A program made the translations under genes and the position numbers. This document shows, one piece after another, positions 44,254 through 55,350 of a DNA stretch of 64,000 nt (positions are counted from its first letter, which is position 1; the number at the start of each line of letters is the position of its first letter). The notes under the pieces are model-generated. The model was not told where the DNA came from. It ran no database searches and was given only the letters and a program-made list of their open reading frames with translations. Source of the stretch: Rhyacophila brunnea (Eukaryota > Arthropoda > Insecta > Trichoptera > Rhyacophilidae); NCBI GenBank assembly GCA_022495005.1, contig JAGYXB010001996.1, forward strand, positions 1,922,001 to 1,986,000, read 5' to 3'.

Positions 44254-44784
44254 AAAATCTAATTAATCAGCCAAATATGAAACTGCCGTAAAACGTATGA
44301 TATCATGGAGGAATTACTTTGTTAAAAGTGCGAAGCATTGTTTTTTCCAATCTTTCTCATTTTTAATAATTCATGTGAAAAAGTAAAATGAATCAGCAAC
44401 CTACACATGGGTATAAATCAAACTTCATTCAAACTCGGTTTATTTCTAATGTAGTTATTTTTTATTAAAAGTATTTTTTTCGGTTTTATTTTCGCTTTTA
44501 TTTTATTTTCCATAAAAATTGATAAAAAAAATCAATCCCGAAATCCCGAGATTATGTTAATCAATCCCGGAATTCATAGGTATCGAAAATAGCTCGGGAT
44601 CCCGGGATCCCAGGATTCAGGATCCCGGGATTGGAATCCCTAGTGGTAATATCGATTTCCAAAAATGATGAAGCATTGATCTATGCATTATATTTGTAGG
44701 TGTGTTAATGCTAGTGTATTATTTATCATGTAACTTATCTATTCAAATCAAACTATTCCCTGTATGAACACGACAGACGCATCA

Positions 44785-45165
44785 GTTTGAGCCAATGACA
44801 TTAATATGGACGAAGCATCTGGAAAAAAAATGACACTCACTTTTTTGTCGGGTCTGCCGAATGGTATAATCTGTTCTAACGCCATTACAATAAAGGTGAT
44901 ATTGCTATAAATTCCCGATGCTTTTTGTCGGTCTGCCGAATGATTCGGTTCAAACGGGTTCGCTCAAATTAACATTGACCCTAGAAACACTGTTCGAACG
45001 CCATTAAAATAAAGGTCATATTGCTATAAATTCCCGATGCGTGATATCGCATAATGGAAATTGCGTGACGTCTACCTATACATGTGCGAATATCGCTATG
45101 CGCGAATTTACTTGCTAGCTACTGTACTGAGTGCTTTGTCCATTAATAATGTCATTGGTTTGAGC
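44785..45165. mobile_element. Family P hAT-like element with exact 8-bp target duplication
   Basis: 365 bp at 44793-45157, left CAATGACATTAATATGGACG, right (inverse) CAATGACATTATTAATGGAC, flanked by exact GTTTGAGC octamers (44785-44792 and 45158-45165). The interior holds a tandem pair of about 105 bp: AACGCCATTACAATAAAGGT, then GATATTGCTATAAATTCCCG at 44879 and again (AACGCCATTAAAATAAAGGT) at 44998. Inserted in family G copy 2. Confidence 0.85.
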
Positions 45166-45270
45166 ACTCTATAGCACAATGACAGTTCATACATATACAA
45201 CAACGGGAGGGGCGGAAAAAGTAGGACCAGTCGTTGTGAATGTATCGGCTTTCTACTTGAGTCGGCAATG

Positions 45271-45524
45271 ATTGAACTCATTACCCGATACGTTTAATTA
45301 ATTTTTTTTTAAATGTACAAACCGCCATTTTGACTGTCTTTGTGTAAACATAATAATATGACTGCAAACGTAGAAGAATTGGGTCACCATTGTGCAAATT
45401 GGGCAATCCTCTACAATTTCGTTAAATTGTTTTTCGATCATTATTTTTCTCAACAACAAACAATATCTTAACACTGTTATTAATGCGGTTTGCGGTTTAT
45501 CGAAATGATTTGATTGTATGCTTT
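45271..45524. other. No recognisable gene
   Basis: AT-rich; nothing recognised. Confidence 0.4.
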
Positions 45525-46386
45525 AAGGCGAAGTCTTCACTGAGCCTTTTTTAAAGAGGCACCTAGCGGAAAAATACGAAGCTTGCAATTTGAGACATTT
45601 TTTTGATAATTTACAATTTCAACTGTATTAATGAATAAATATGTATCTGAAAACATTAAAAATAAAAATATTTTTTATTTTAAGTCAAAGACAAACTTAC
45701 AATTGTAAAAAATGTAATAAAATGTGAATTTGTTCTATCGATCCCCACCCTATTATTACATGTATTTTATGGTCATATTTATTATTAAAATTTAGTTTAT
45801 TAAGTTTTCTAAGCATCACCTAAGCGATTTTTGTCAAATTCATAGTTTTAATATTTTTTATATCTATTTTAAAAAACATCGATTTTTATAAAAAATATAA
45901 ATGTGTATAACTTGAAATCCTTTTTATTTATATTAATATAAATATTTTATTTATATTTATAAAAATAATTTATTTGATATAAATAAAAAGGATTTCAAGT
46001 TATACACATTTATATTTTTTATAAAAATCGATGTTTTTTAAAATAGATATAAAAAATATTAAAACTATGAATTTGTCAAAAATCGCTTAGGTGATGCTTA
46101 GAAAACTTAATAAACTAAATATTAATAATAAATATGACCATAAAATATATGTAATAATAGGGTGCGGATCGATAGAACAAATTCACATTTTATTACATTT
46201 TTTACAATTGTAAGTTTGTCTTTGACTTAAAATAAATTTTTTTTTTCATTTTTAATGTTTTCAGATACATATTTATTCATTAATACAGTTGAAATTGTAA
46301 ATTACCAAAAAAATGTCTCAAATTGCAAGCTTCGTATTTTTCCGCTAGGTGCCTCTTTAAAAAAGGCTCAATGAAGACTTCGCCTT
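45525..46386. mobile_element. 862-bp near-perfect palindrome (fold-back element)
   Basis: The left arm starts AAGGCGAAGTCTTCACTGAG and the right arm ends CTCAATGAAGACTTCGCCTT. The arms, about 405 bp each, match almost base for base (for example CGGAAAAATACGAAGCTTGC at 45568 and its inverse at 46326; CTTGAAATCCTTTTTATTTA at 45911 and its inverse near 45980). The loop is about 50 bp of AT sequence. No coding frame survives in both arms. The flanks CTTTAA and TTTTAA could be a worn target duplication. The class is unknown. Confidence 0.95.
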
Positions 46387-46765
46387 TTAAGAGAAACTTT
46401 ACACACGCAAATCAGTTAACTATCTACTTTAATTATGTAGTACTGTTTGATGGATTTTTTTACAGAATGGTCCACAATTATGTCCGTGTACCTAATCGAA
46501 CAAGCCAAGCAATTTCAAAAGAAATTTTGATTCGGTTATAAAAAATACACTTGTAAATCTGATGGTAAGTATTAACAAATCTCTTTCAGTTCTCCTTGAC
46601 AATACTATGGAATCGCGGTAATGAATTGAATAAATTTTTCATGTCTAGCCTGTCTATAAGGACGTGATCGACAGGCCGCACATACAAATGTTGCGAGATA
46701 TCTCGTCCGACTTTAAAGTCAAATTACTAGCCACTGTCGATTGATTTGCATAATGCACATGCACA
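46387..46765. other. No recognisable gene
   Basis: Nothing recognised. The frame at 46323-46541 starts inside the palindrome and is chance. Confidence 0.4.
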
Positions 46766-47006
46766 CCCACGGTGGCCGCGCGGCTTGAGCGTTGGACTAT
46801 CACGCCGTGGGTCTCAGGTTCGAATCCTGGGTCTGGCAAGTACACATATTGTTTTTCAATTTGTGTGTGAGTCAGGGTATGGACCTAATAGGTTGAGCAA
46901 GTGGCTGATATCCATTTCTCGTAAAAAACAAAATCTGTTAATACAAACCTCTACTCTGTGGAGGCCCATATGATCCTATTAGGATCGGACATGGTCGAAA
47001 AAAAAA
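46766..47006 (+). repeat. tRNA-derived SINE, family J copy 3 (full length, with A tail)
   Basis: CCCACGGTGGCCGCGCGGCT, box B CAGGTTCGAATCCTGGG, body ending GATCGGACATGGTCG and an A9 tail at 46998-47006. The best-preserved J copy in the window. The opposing frames here (containing PDPGFEPETHGV) only reflect the SINE sequence. Confidence 0.9.
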
Positions 47007-48034
47007 CACTCAGTGACATCTGTTTGTAATACTAAGCCACTCATGATTTTGAAATACTAAGCCACAAATTATCTGTATTACAGCGATTGTAGTAGGAGCT
47101 TCGCTGCCTTCGCTATTTCACTATAAGTCCATAAATGCTAGTATTTTTTCAACCTGTTAAATTATGTTGTTTTATTTCTCACACTTCTAAAATAGGTACC
47201 GACATACATGCATTAAGTATGTATCTGATAGTTAGAAATTTGATGCGCATGAAAATAAACTAAATATCTAGCGTATTTTCAGCACATTTAATAAAGCTGT
47301 TGGAGGGATCAAAAATGCTAGTAAAAACGCCACAAGCCAAATGCGTTTTTTGCAAGCTAGATTGCCTATCGAAAAATGCTAGATCTGTTACATATTTTAG
47401 TTGTTTTATTTAGACATTAATTTGTTCTCATTACTGTACGGCCATTTCCGATAAAACAGCTCACGATCAACTGTGATACAGCCAACTCCATACGTACACG
47501 AACAGCAACGGGTCTGAACTCTTTGTAACGATAAAATTTACATAAAATGTATTGAAATTATGTTCCGATCTAAACCCAAGTCTTCAGCAGGCTGCAAGCC
47601 TCACCTGTGTAATAATAATTTAAATCTCAACACAAAGTGCATTGTGTCGACCGCCCCCGCTCTCAGCCACTCGATTTTATCTCTCCACCACCCCCGGGTT
47701 CCCCGTTCGTTCCTCCACCACTTTAGCGCACGCGCTGACGCCATCTTGTCATACCATTTAAGTGTCGTCCGAACTTTTATCGAAATAAATAAGACAATAT
47801 CAAAAAAGTATAAAACATAAAAGCTTTTGCACTAAAAGCACCTCTTTGGGTTTAATATTTACGATTCGATCTGAGTTAATGCATCTCGTTTTTAAATCTG
47901 TGTAAATTAATGTATTAAAAAAATCTATTTCGACTGTATCTAATAATATGTCACATTGATTAATTATTATTGTTGTCTTCAGAGATGCATGATTATCAAA
48001 TTATCTCCTCTTTTACTGTCAGTGCGACCCACCT
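47007..48034. other. No supported gene
   Basis: 47640-47730 is C-rich (GACCGCCCCCGCTCTCAGCC). The frame 47560-47820 has no recognisable domain and could be chance. A solo LTR was considered but no TG...CA pair with a 5-bp duplication was found. Confidence 0.35.
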
Positions 48035-48220
48035 ATTATAGACAGGCCGTGACACGAAACTGTAAATTCCTATCGTAGTTCTAGTTATTGTTCATACTTC
48101 CGAGTGCAATATGGCATACCTACTGTTTGTAGAATATGATGATTGTTTTATATTGAAATATATGGTAACACGTTAATTGGTTTGAATGAAATATCAATCT
48201 TCATTCTGCGCTGATGCACT
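48035..48220. repeat. Family V repeat, copy 1
   Basis: CCGTGACACGAAACTGTAAA then ATCGTAGTTCTAGTTATTG matches 49940-50020; a weaker third piece is at 55157-55230. Confidence 0.65.
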
Positions 48221-48670
48221 GTCACAATATCGCTGTTAGCCCGGTCTCACATATAAGCTCAGCCATTAATCAAACCTTCTAGGAACGTCGCTCCAATGTT
48301 GCATATGAAGACCGCACACATAGACACCTAGCGACAGTCGCGCATTAATCTCTCAAAACATGAATATATAGGTGATGCGACGACCGGTGAGCCTGTATAG
48401 GAATGACCAATTCGTAGCGTATGCGTATACAGTACCTATTCGAACTGGCGGCTTCGACTCGCAGACCGAGACGCATGTGATTTGTTGCTGGCAGCACTAG
48501 ATGTTTTTTTCAAACTCAAGTCGCATTCCACCAATGTGCTAAGCTCCATTTGCCAACGTGTGTTTCTGTTTCAATAACTGTTAAACGTAACGTAAAAGTG
48601 CTGACTGTCTCTCCAATCTCATTCTTCAAGAGCAAGCGAGACGCGAGGTTGTCATTTTATACTATTGTAC
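48221..48670. other. No recognisable gene
   Basis: Nothing recognised. Confidence 0.4.
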
Positions 48671-48810
48671 GACAACATCTTTTTGGCTACGTGTTAAAAC
48701 TGTGAACTAATATGCTCCGCCCATTTTTACCCGGAATTCCATTATAAACTAACAAGCTCCTCCCATTTCCTCCCTAAAAGCGTAGCCAAGAAGATGTTGT
48801 CGTACAATAC
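48671..48810. mobile_element. MITE with about 35-bp inverted ends
   Basis: ATTGTACGACAACATCTTTT then TGGCTACG on the left; CGTAGCCAAGAAGATGTTGT, CGTACAAT on the right. ACT lies outside each end (48668-48670 and 48811-48813), a possible 3-bp duplication. Inner GCTCCGCCCATTT and GCTCCTCCCATTT form direct near-repeats. Confidence 0.85.
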
Positions 48811-49939
48811 TCTCTGACAGGTCGTCTTGGAAATGGTTAAGCTCAAAATGAGTAGTTCGTTTTTTACCGGCATGTTCGCACCCTATCGCTCTACTCCGCA
48901 GGCGCAGATCGAAAATAATCTTACTTGCGCGTAATAAATCATTACAATTCGGAAGCTTCCAAACTTGCTTAATTTATGCACGCAATTTTTCCCAGCTGCA
49001 GGATAATACATGTTTCCCCATACATTTTCTTACTGTGTTCTTACTGTGCACAGTACATCCATGCACATGTAAACGGGGTATTAAGACTAGCTAGGCAACT
49101 CATTTACTTGCATTCGGTGTACGTTATTGTGACGATTAGGCAAAAGTGTTGTAACTTTGTTCCCGAACTGCTCTAGCATTAAAATAACATGATGAATAAA
49201 TTTGATGTTGCCTCGTGCGGAGTATTGTCACGGCGATGCAGCAAACACAATCCGGCACATGTCCGCATTGTATTAATAATACCATCCCGAAGCCACGTCG
49301 TGAATGATGTAATTCTGCTCTACAAAATGGAGATGCAAATGTCAATTCGATCGGGTCGATTTGACGATTGTTCTTAGAATGGTCTGGTCTATTGTCATCT
49401 TGTCGCTCTGATTCCGATGCGATGTGTGTAGTTGTCAACTGTCGGCAGGGGTACTTGAAGGGTTTAGTTTTATTTATTCTGTAAAAATATCATGAATAAT
49501 CTAATTCATTTCGCTTTGTCAGGTCAAAACAAATGCAGGTAAAAGCCGAACCTCACGAATAAAACGTTCAACGGAGAAAAATAACTTCAGCAAGCAAAGC
49601 AAAAATTTCTTTAATACAATCGTTTCCGTATACCTACATAAATAATATTATGTAAAAGTACTATTATGTGTCGCTAGATTTCAAAATCAGCCAAGTCCAT
49701 AATAGATGATAGGAGAAAAACAGCTTTTTGTTTTCTCAAATACACAGTCACAAGGGTGAAAGTTTATATTATTTCAAGTATAGAATATTTAAAATTAATA
49801 AATTCCACATTTTGATAACGCAGAAATGTTAGAAAGCAGTAGTTCTTCATCAATTCACAAAAAGTCAAAAATACCTAAAGGTGGACTTGGCTGATTTTGA
49901 AATGTAGCGACACCTAATATTTCCAAGTCAATAGCCGTT
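48811..49939. other. No supported gene
   Basis: Overlapping frames at 48976-49438 on both strands show no recognisable domain. No repeats noticed. Confidence 0.4.
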
Positions 49940-50217
49940 ATAAATAGTCAGGTCATGACACGAAACTGTGAATTTCGATCCTAGTGCTTATTGCTAATTG
50001 TTGCTAAAGCTTCGAATGCAATATTATCGTTAACTTTTTGTAGAAAATAATGATTTCATTTTGAAATAAAAAATGGTAGGTAATGTTTTAATTGATTTAA
50101 ACGAATTATTAAATCATTTTTTTAAATCTATAGTTAACAGATTACTGCATTGCATTCGGAGATAAGTAATAACTAGCACTACCATCGGAATCGCAAATTC
50201 AGTGCCGCGGCCAGTTG
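49940..50217. mobile_element. Family V copy 2, palindromic
   Basis: The left arm AACTGTGAATTTCGATCCTA, GTGCTTATTGCTAATTGTTG, TTCGAATGCAAT is the inverse (with mismatches) of the right arm ATTGCATTCGGAGATAAGTA, ATAACTAGCACTACCATCGG, AATCGCAAATTC. Arm length about 90 bp. No coding content. Confidence 0.7.
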
Positions 50218-50302
50218 AGTTAATTAATTAATTGTGATCGGACTTATTTAAGTATCTGTTTACGAAAGAGTGACGTTTGTTGGACCAGCATTCAGTGATC
50301 AT

Positions 50303-50591
50303 CGCATATATTCTATACACAATGCTGCTATCGGCGGCTATCAAGGGTAGTTTATCATATTTATCTATCGAGGCGGTTAATTGTTACAATAAGTTAACCA
50401 ACCGTCTGAACTGCCAAAAAGTGCCAAGTTTTAACAGCATTTCTCTTGGTTGTGTTAATTTTTATAGCGAGATAAACAGTTTTGACAGTTTAGTTTAGAC
50501 GGCTAACTTATTGTAACAATTATTATAATACCGCAATACATAAATATGATAAACTACCCACCCAAATTGCCTTGTGTACATAATAGATGCG
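50303..50591. mobile_element. Family K palindromic MITE, copy 1
   Basis: 289 bp; left CGCATATATTCTATACACAA, right (inverse) CGCATCTATTATGTACACAA. Inner arms AGGGTAGTTTATCATATTTA and AAATATGATAAACTACCC pair, as do AATTGTTACAATAAGTTA and TAACTTATTGTAACAATT. No coding function despite an open frame. Confidence 0.85.
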
Positions 50592-50655
50592 TTTGTAACT
50601 GTTGTTTCAATCGTTGTAATTTTGGAATCCAAACTCTTTCACCGTCTTGTTTCAG

Positions 50656-50892
50656 CGCATCTATTCTATACACAAGACTGCTTTCGGCCTTTATGGCATC
50701 TAACTAGAGTAGGAAAGTATCGAAATATTAACACATATTGTAACAATTACAATAAGTTAGACGTCTGATCTGTCAAAACTGTCTATCTCACTCTGAAAAT
50801 TATCACAGCCAAGAGAGGTGCTGTTAAAACATAGCACTTATTGTAACAAAGACATTGGTGCTAATACTTGAATACTTTCTTAGAGAGATGCG
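50656..50892. mobile_element. Family K MITE, copy 2 (less symmetrical)
   Basis: CGCATCTATTCTATACACAA at the left and AGAGAGATGCG at the right; contains TTGTAACAATTACAATAAGT and GCACTTATTGTAACAA shared with copies 1 and 3. 237 bp. Confidence 0.75.
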
Positions 50893-50948
50893 CAGGCGTC
50901 TTTATCTCTATTTCAAAGCTATTATATTATTGACTTTTCTAATATCAA

Positions 50949-51191
50949 TTAGTTATAAAGATTGGAAGAATCAAGGTCCTTGAAGTCAAGACGGCGCCTA
51001 CCGATCAGCTTATTAAAATTATGCCGTCTCATGCATGACATGACACTCGCGACATATTGTGAATTGTTATTGTCGCCTGTCATCTTTCCATCTCTTTGAC
51101 ATATTGCTTTTAATGCTCTCAAATTTGTATTGTCATCCACTCGTCTAGGCACCCCGCCCATCCGACGTCTCTTCGGGCGTTTGCCATTCAA
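50949..51191 (-). pseudogene. Possible LINE C-terminal remnant
   Basis: An 80-codon minus-strand open stretch with KRPKRRRMGGVPRRVDDNTN near its start. R-P-x-x-R-R-x-G-x-P-x-R-x-x-D-D resembles the [RK]RP.GRP..RW.DD region near the end of several LINE ORFs, but the tryptophan and the downstream QDR/W motif are missing. A weak call; it could be an unrelated frame. Confidence 0.25.
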
Positions 51192-51214
51192 ATGACACGT
51201 ATTTTATACGCGCG

Positions 51215-53471
51215 TAAGGTGCATTGGGGTAATTCCGAATATGGGTATATTCCGAAAGTTCAAAAATTCCACCAATCGAAGCGATATTTTCCTATTGGCA
51301 ACATTTAGTCTAGACACCATGTCCATTGTGCTCGCCTCATCAGTCGTCGCTAGTCGCTAGTGTCAACAATGAGTGCATACCATCAAGTTTTTTCGGAGAA
51401 GTGTTTTTCGCGCCATTATTGCTGATTCGTAATTACCCCAACTTACATATCTCGGAATACTGGTAAGTTATTTGAATAAGTGATTGCTTTTACGATAGAT
51501 TATCGTTTTTTACGAATTTGTGAGAGGAACACAACGTCCTAGCTGTATTTTTAATTTTTTTTCGGAAATACCCCTTTGGGGTTATTCCGATATATTTTCA
51601 TTCCGCAATAGCTCACTTAACTTTTTCATAGTAATTGGCAGTGATTCTCAATCTGTAAAGAAACTAAAATTAAATCTAATTTAGATGTACATAATATACT
51701 TAATTAAATTAATATTAAAGTCAGTAAATTAAGCGTCGTCCTAATAAGAAGCTATCGCAAGTCCTATTATAATCTTGGGTAAGTGCGGTAACGCCAGCCT
51801 TCACATAACAGCATAACTAGTGTATCCGACATCATGAGCGAATATAACGATTCTGATATTATAGACTATCTTGATTTTGAAGTATTGATGGATGAATACT
51901 CTGAAGATGGTTTTAAAATATACATGGAAGAACCAAGGTCACAAAAAAACAAAAGATGTGAAATATGGTGAAAGTTTAACTGACGAAAAGATACTCACCA
52001 ACAACGATTCAAATTCTCTCTGTACTAATAGTAAAGGTGTTGGCAAAAAAAGTAAAGGTAAAGAAAATCAAGCGGATAAAACAGACAAAAAAACGAAGAG
52101 AATAGACACATTGAAAGAGAAGACAAAGACAACGTTGATGTTTTTATAAAAGGAAAAAATATGACAACTAGAGAAGACTCAAAAGAAAAAGACAAAGATG
52201 AACAACTGCTACTAAAACTGAAAAATAAAGATATAGTATACAAAACTTTAGAAAAGGACCCTCAAAGAGAAGAAGAAGAAAAATTACAAATTAAATGTTT
52301 CAGTGCTTCTCAGATATTCAATCAGAATAAAATGGAGGTACTATATTGGGTTCATAATAATAAAACATGAGGAAACATACTTCTATCAACTTCTCAAAAA
52401 CTATGAGACCACAGCAGCAGCTAACCTTTATTACGACCAAAAGAAAAGATAGTGACAACGTTCCAGTGTCATTAATAGTGAAGAAGATAGAATTTATTTT
52501 TACTGATTGCGTACCAAACCAATAGATCATTATTATGTATATGTGAGGCTTTCAGACCGTGTCTTAAGCAATTCTGTTATATTTTTTTAACAGTGTAGCC
52601 CGCATTTTAGTTTTGGGTTTGCTAGCAGGAATAAATTATAAGTTTATGCCATAAAAGTAGATGAAAATGATTAAAAAGACAAGTTCCGACTTTGATTAAA
52701 CATTTTTAATGTTGACTAATTTAATTGTATGGGTATGAAGAAAGTTTATTTTGCTATGCAAAAAGCAGTAAGTAAACAAAAGATATCTTTATAAAAAATA
52801 TTGTTCTATCAAGGTAGGCAAATAAGAATATAGACTCAAATATTTTTTTTTTTAATTATCACTTTCTATGATTTTCCTCGTCTTTATTTTGTTGATTTAA
52901 GGTGGTAGGTACTTGTGTCATATTGAGATATCTTTTTTCATTATTTGTCACCGGTGGGAACAAAACTGGTAGTGACAACCGTAAATAAACCTGCTCTGCT
53001 CCATCCTGTTCCACAATCCCTATAATCCTAAGTACTTAACTGAAATGTTGAGAACCACTATCTTTTTTTGGGGTAATTCCGAACTAATAGTATCAAAAGT
53101 TAGGGATTATGGATACTATTAACAAAATTGATGATATTTTGTGTTAGGAGTAATTACGGTCGAAAAAGAAAGGTAAACCTTCGGTCAAAGTGAAATAAAA
53201 TCAACTTTTGAATAATTTCGGAATTACCCCAAGATAGTTCGTAATTTCCCCAATGCCAAAAAAAATGACTCAATATTTCAAACTCTCAATTTAAAGAACC
53301 CAACTATATATTCAAGAATCTAATATATATTTATCATACATCTTTTCTTTATGTACACAGAGGTAAAACAATAATGGCAGTAAATATAAAACACTTTGAA
53401 TAATTAACCGAAATATGTAACCTCTAGTCATCTCATAGAAATTCCTGTCGGAATTACCCCAATGCACCTTA
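51215..53471 (+). mobile_element. Element R: 2.25-kb TIR transposon with TA target duplication
   Basis: 51217-53469 (2,253 bp) is bounded by perfect inverted repeats starting AGGTGCATTGGGGTAATTCC, then GA, with TA on each side (51215-51216 and 53470-53471). The same GGGGTAATTCCGA core recurs inside both ends (for example 53072 direct, 53218 inverse, 51431 and 51577 variants), like subterminal transposase-binding repeats. TA duplication suggests Tc1/mariner-like mobilisation; no DDE domain is visible. It carries one decayed ORF (next entry). Single copy in the window. Confidence 0.9.
51834..52526 (+). pseudogene. Decayed lysine/acid-rich ORF inside element R, function unknown
   Basis: Starts at ATG 51834 with MSEYNDSDIIDYLDFEVLMD and stays open for 45 codons to a TGA at 51969; the coding signal then continues in a second frame from about 51930 to 52149 (VKYGESLTDEKILTNNDSNS, lysine-rich after that), again from 52161 to 52370, and in another frame through HEETYFYQLLKNYETTAAAN (to 52452) and KKIEFIFTDCVPNQ to a stop at 52526. 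At least three frameshifts or stops interrupt it. Read through, it would be roughly 230 residues, acidic at the start and lysine-rich in the middle. I do not recognise a family; it could be the tail of a transposase, an accessory protein, or a captured host exon. Confidence 0.5.
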
Positions 53472-53794
53472 TATAATTTCGTGGCACCATTTTGTGGTTA
53501 AACATAGGTCTCCGTTATTATTGCCCGCGCGCCAGATTATAAAAAAAATAATTGTACTAGTAATTTTTGCTATTGTAAAATATATATTCACTTTTGTGTT
53601 CAGATTCAGTGCCGGATAAATTAAATGTAGGTACAATGTTATTATAGATTTATATATTTAAGTACCTACCTACCTACTTACTATATTATTTACGTTGTCT
53701 ATCCTTTCCCAAACGATTTGAATCTTTAAAATTCGATTTTTCGAAATATACAAAACTGTACAATATATTGTTTTTTTTTTTAAACTACAGCAGT
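53472..53794. other. No recognisable gene
   Basis: AT-rich with GTAGGTAC/TACCTACC runs near 53660; nothing else. Confidence 0.4.
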
Positions 53795-53937
53795 CCAAAG
53801 GTAGTATTTTAGTTAGTAATGTAAGTAAAATAATCTCAACATACTTAAAATATATTGTAACCTCACTGGGAATCAAACTTGGCGCCCCCGGATGAACGGC
53901 CAGCTCATTACGCATTCTGGACTACGAGGGTCGCACG
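53795..53937 (-). repeat. tRNA-derived SINE, family Q copy 2
   Basis: The minus strand reads GACCCTCGTAGTCCAGAATG, CTGGCCGTTCATCCGGGGGC, box B-like GTTTGATTCCCAGTGAGG, then a body with TTACTTACATTACTAACTA. It aligns with 8476-8650 through head and body. Confidence 0.7.
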
Positions 53938-55156
53938 TGTGTGTATTAACATCAATGACATTAACCCATTATTATATAAATTTCAGGAATGGCGATCTTT
54001 TTTCTACAAATTTGTCAAAAAAATGCATATTTGAAAAAAATTGTAACATGTCGGATAAAGTGCCATATTATATATTAAATTTACTTACACACTTCATAAA
54101 AATATATATTTTTGTTTACAATTTAGTGAGATATTTGTTTATAATTGAAGACTATTTAAATATACTTGAAAACACGGTTTATAATCCTACACTTGTTTCA
54201 GTCGAAACATTATAAAGCTGATTAAATTTTTGGTTTGAAATAATGCATCGTAGAAAATAGTTGTTCTCAATCATAAGTTTATCCAAAGATAGTGAGAATA
54301 GCGTTTTACTAAATTTTTCATTCAATAAAACGTAACGTGTTGTATTCATTAAATAAAAGTACGTTCTGGAATAATATTACATTTTTATTCACACACAACA
54401 ATTGCTAAAGTTAGGTACATAAATGTAAATATGAAGTAAATTTTAAAAATTCGGTCGATTTTATAGGTATTAAAAAACGATGGAAGTAGATAGGTACTAA
54501 CAAACCGCCCTTTGTGGATCTGGAGGAATCGCAGGAGAGAGGTGGAATATTTTTTGTATTCGACTGGGAGGTCGGAAATGAATTCAAAAACACTTCATAT
54601 TCAAAGTTAAAATGGGGGTGAATGGACTCTCTGAAGCCGGGTTAAGTGTGAACCAAAATGCGTGTTGTATCACCGATAACGCGCTGGGAGCGTTCAGAAA
54701 AGTGCCGTCATAAAAAGAGGGTGTTAATACCTACAGAAATTTACTAAACTTTTGCATACGAAATTCGAACTTAGCCCACGTATTACACAAAAATGGTCAT
54801 ATGTTCGCCATGTCTGTTATATTTTAACTGTCAGTGTCTGGATTTAAAATATCAGCGATTCATAATATCTGGGCAGCTTTTATGCAAAATCGTCTCCACA
54901 CCCACAAGCACAGGCGAGCTGCGAGAATACATACAAACCCGTTATGCCGCTTTCTTACTAAGGTCCCGATCACTGTTCATTGCTCTTGAACATCGAACCC
55001 GACTTACCTATTATTATTAAAAACGATTACGACATAATCAATTGTGTTTAGTTTCAGATTATTTTTTTGCCGCATTAGAACATGCTGGGTGTGGTTGGAC
55101 GCATTTAATATAATATGTTATATTTCACGCTATGCTTTTTATCGTTCCATTGGTAG
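53938..55156. other. No supported gene
   Basis: Frames at 53892-54215 and 54793-55020 show no recognisable domain. No repeat structure seen. Confidence 0.4.
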
Positions 55157-55230
55157 ATACACAAGGCCGTGGCGCTAAATTGCGAATTGTGGTGGTAGTG
55201 ATATTGATTACATTCGAATGCAACGCAAGT
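55157..55230. repeat. Family V fragment (weak)
   Basis: GGCCGTGGCGCTAAATTGCG, AATTGTGGTGGTAGTG and CATTCGAATGCAAC resemble the V arm at 49950. Confidence 0.45.
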
Positions 55231-55350
55231 GACCTGTTCGTTCAAATTATTACCATTTATTTCATACAACAATTACTTTAATTTGTATGAACGAAATATG
55301 CAATCGAAAATTTTTATTTAAGTGCTTAGAAGTAGTATGAACATGTGAAA

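Larger units (their letters stand above)
43039..44636. repeat. Tandem duplication of about 800 bp inside family I
   Basis: CCCGGGATTGGCATTTTTCC at 43039 recurs at 43844, and the two units stay aligned over their whole length (for example CTTATGGCCTTTCCGCATCA at 43331 and 44111; CAACCTACACATGGGTATAA at 43619 and 44398). Small indels separate them. Each unit carries the same inverted SINE J fragment. Confidence 0.9.
42960..44650. mobile_element. Family I hAT-like element with exact 8-bp target duplication
   Basis: 1,675 bp at 42968-44642, left TAGGGAATCCAATCCCGAGC, right (inverse) TAGGGATTCCAATCCCGGGA, flanked by exact GTGGTAAT octamers (42960-42967 and 44643-44650). (C/T)AGGG ends plus an 8-bp duplication fit hAT (Ac-like). 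Many AATCCCGGGAT-type motifs fill both subterminal zones. The interior is a tandem duplication of about 800 bp. No transposase frame; non-autonomous. Confidence 0.9.
42740..45270. repeat. Family G copy 2 (inverted relative to copy 1), split by I and P
   Basis: The pieces at 42740-42967, 44643-44792 and 45158-45270 line up with the reverse complement of 9977-10457 without other gaps (for example GAGGGGCGGAAAAAGTAGGA near 45210, and CAACGAGTGGTCCACTTTTC at 42765). Insertions of 1,675 bp (family I) and 365 bp (family P) separate them. Confidence 0.9.

Noticed and set aside
47560..47830. Solo LTR or exon
   Set aside because: No TG...CA termini with a 5-bp duplication and no recognisable protein.
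50303..50892. CRISPR-like spaced repeats
   Set aside because: Repeats are inverted arms of MITEs, irregular in length and spacing; the genome is eukaryotic.
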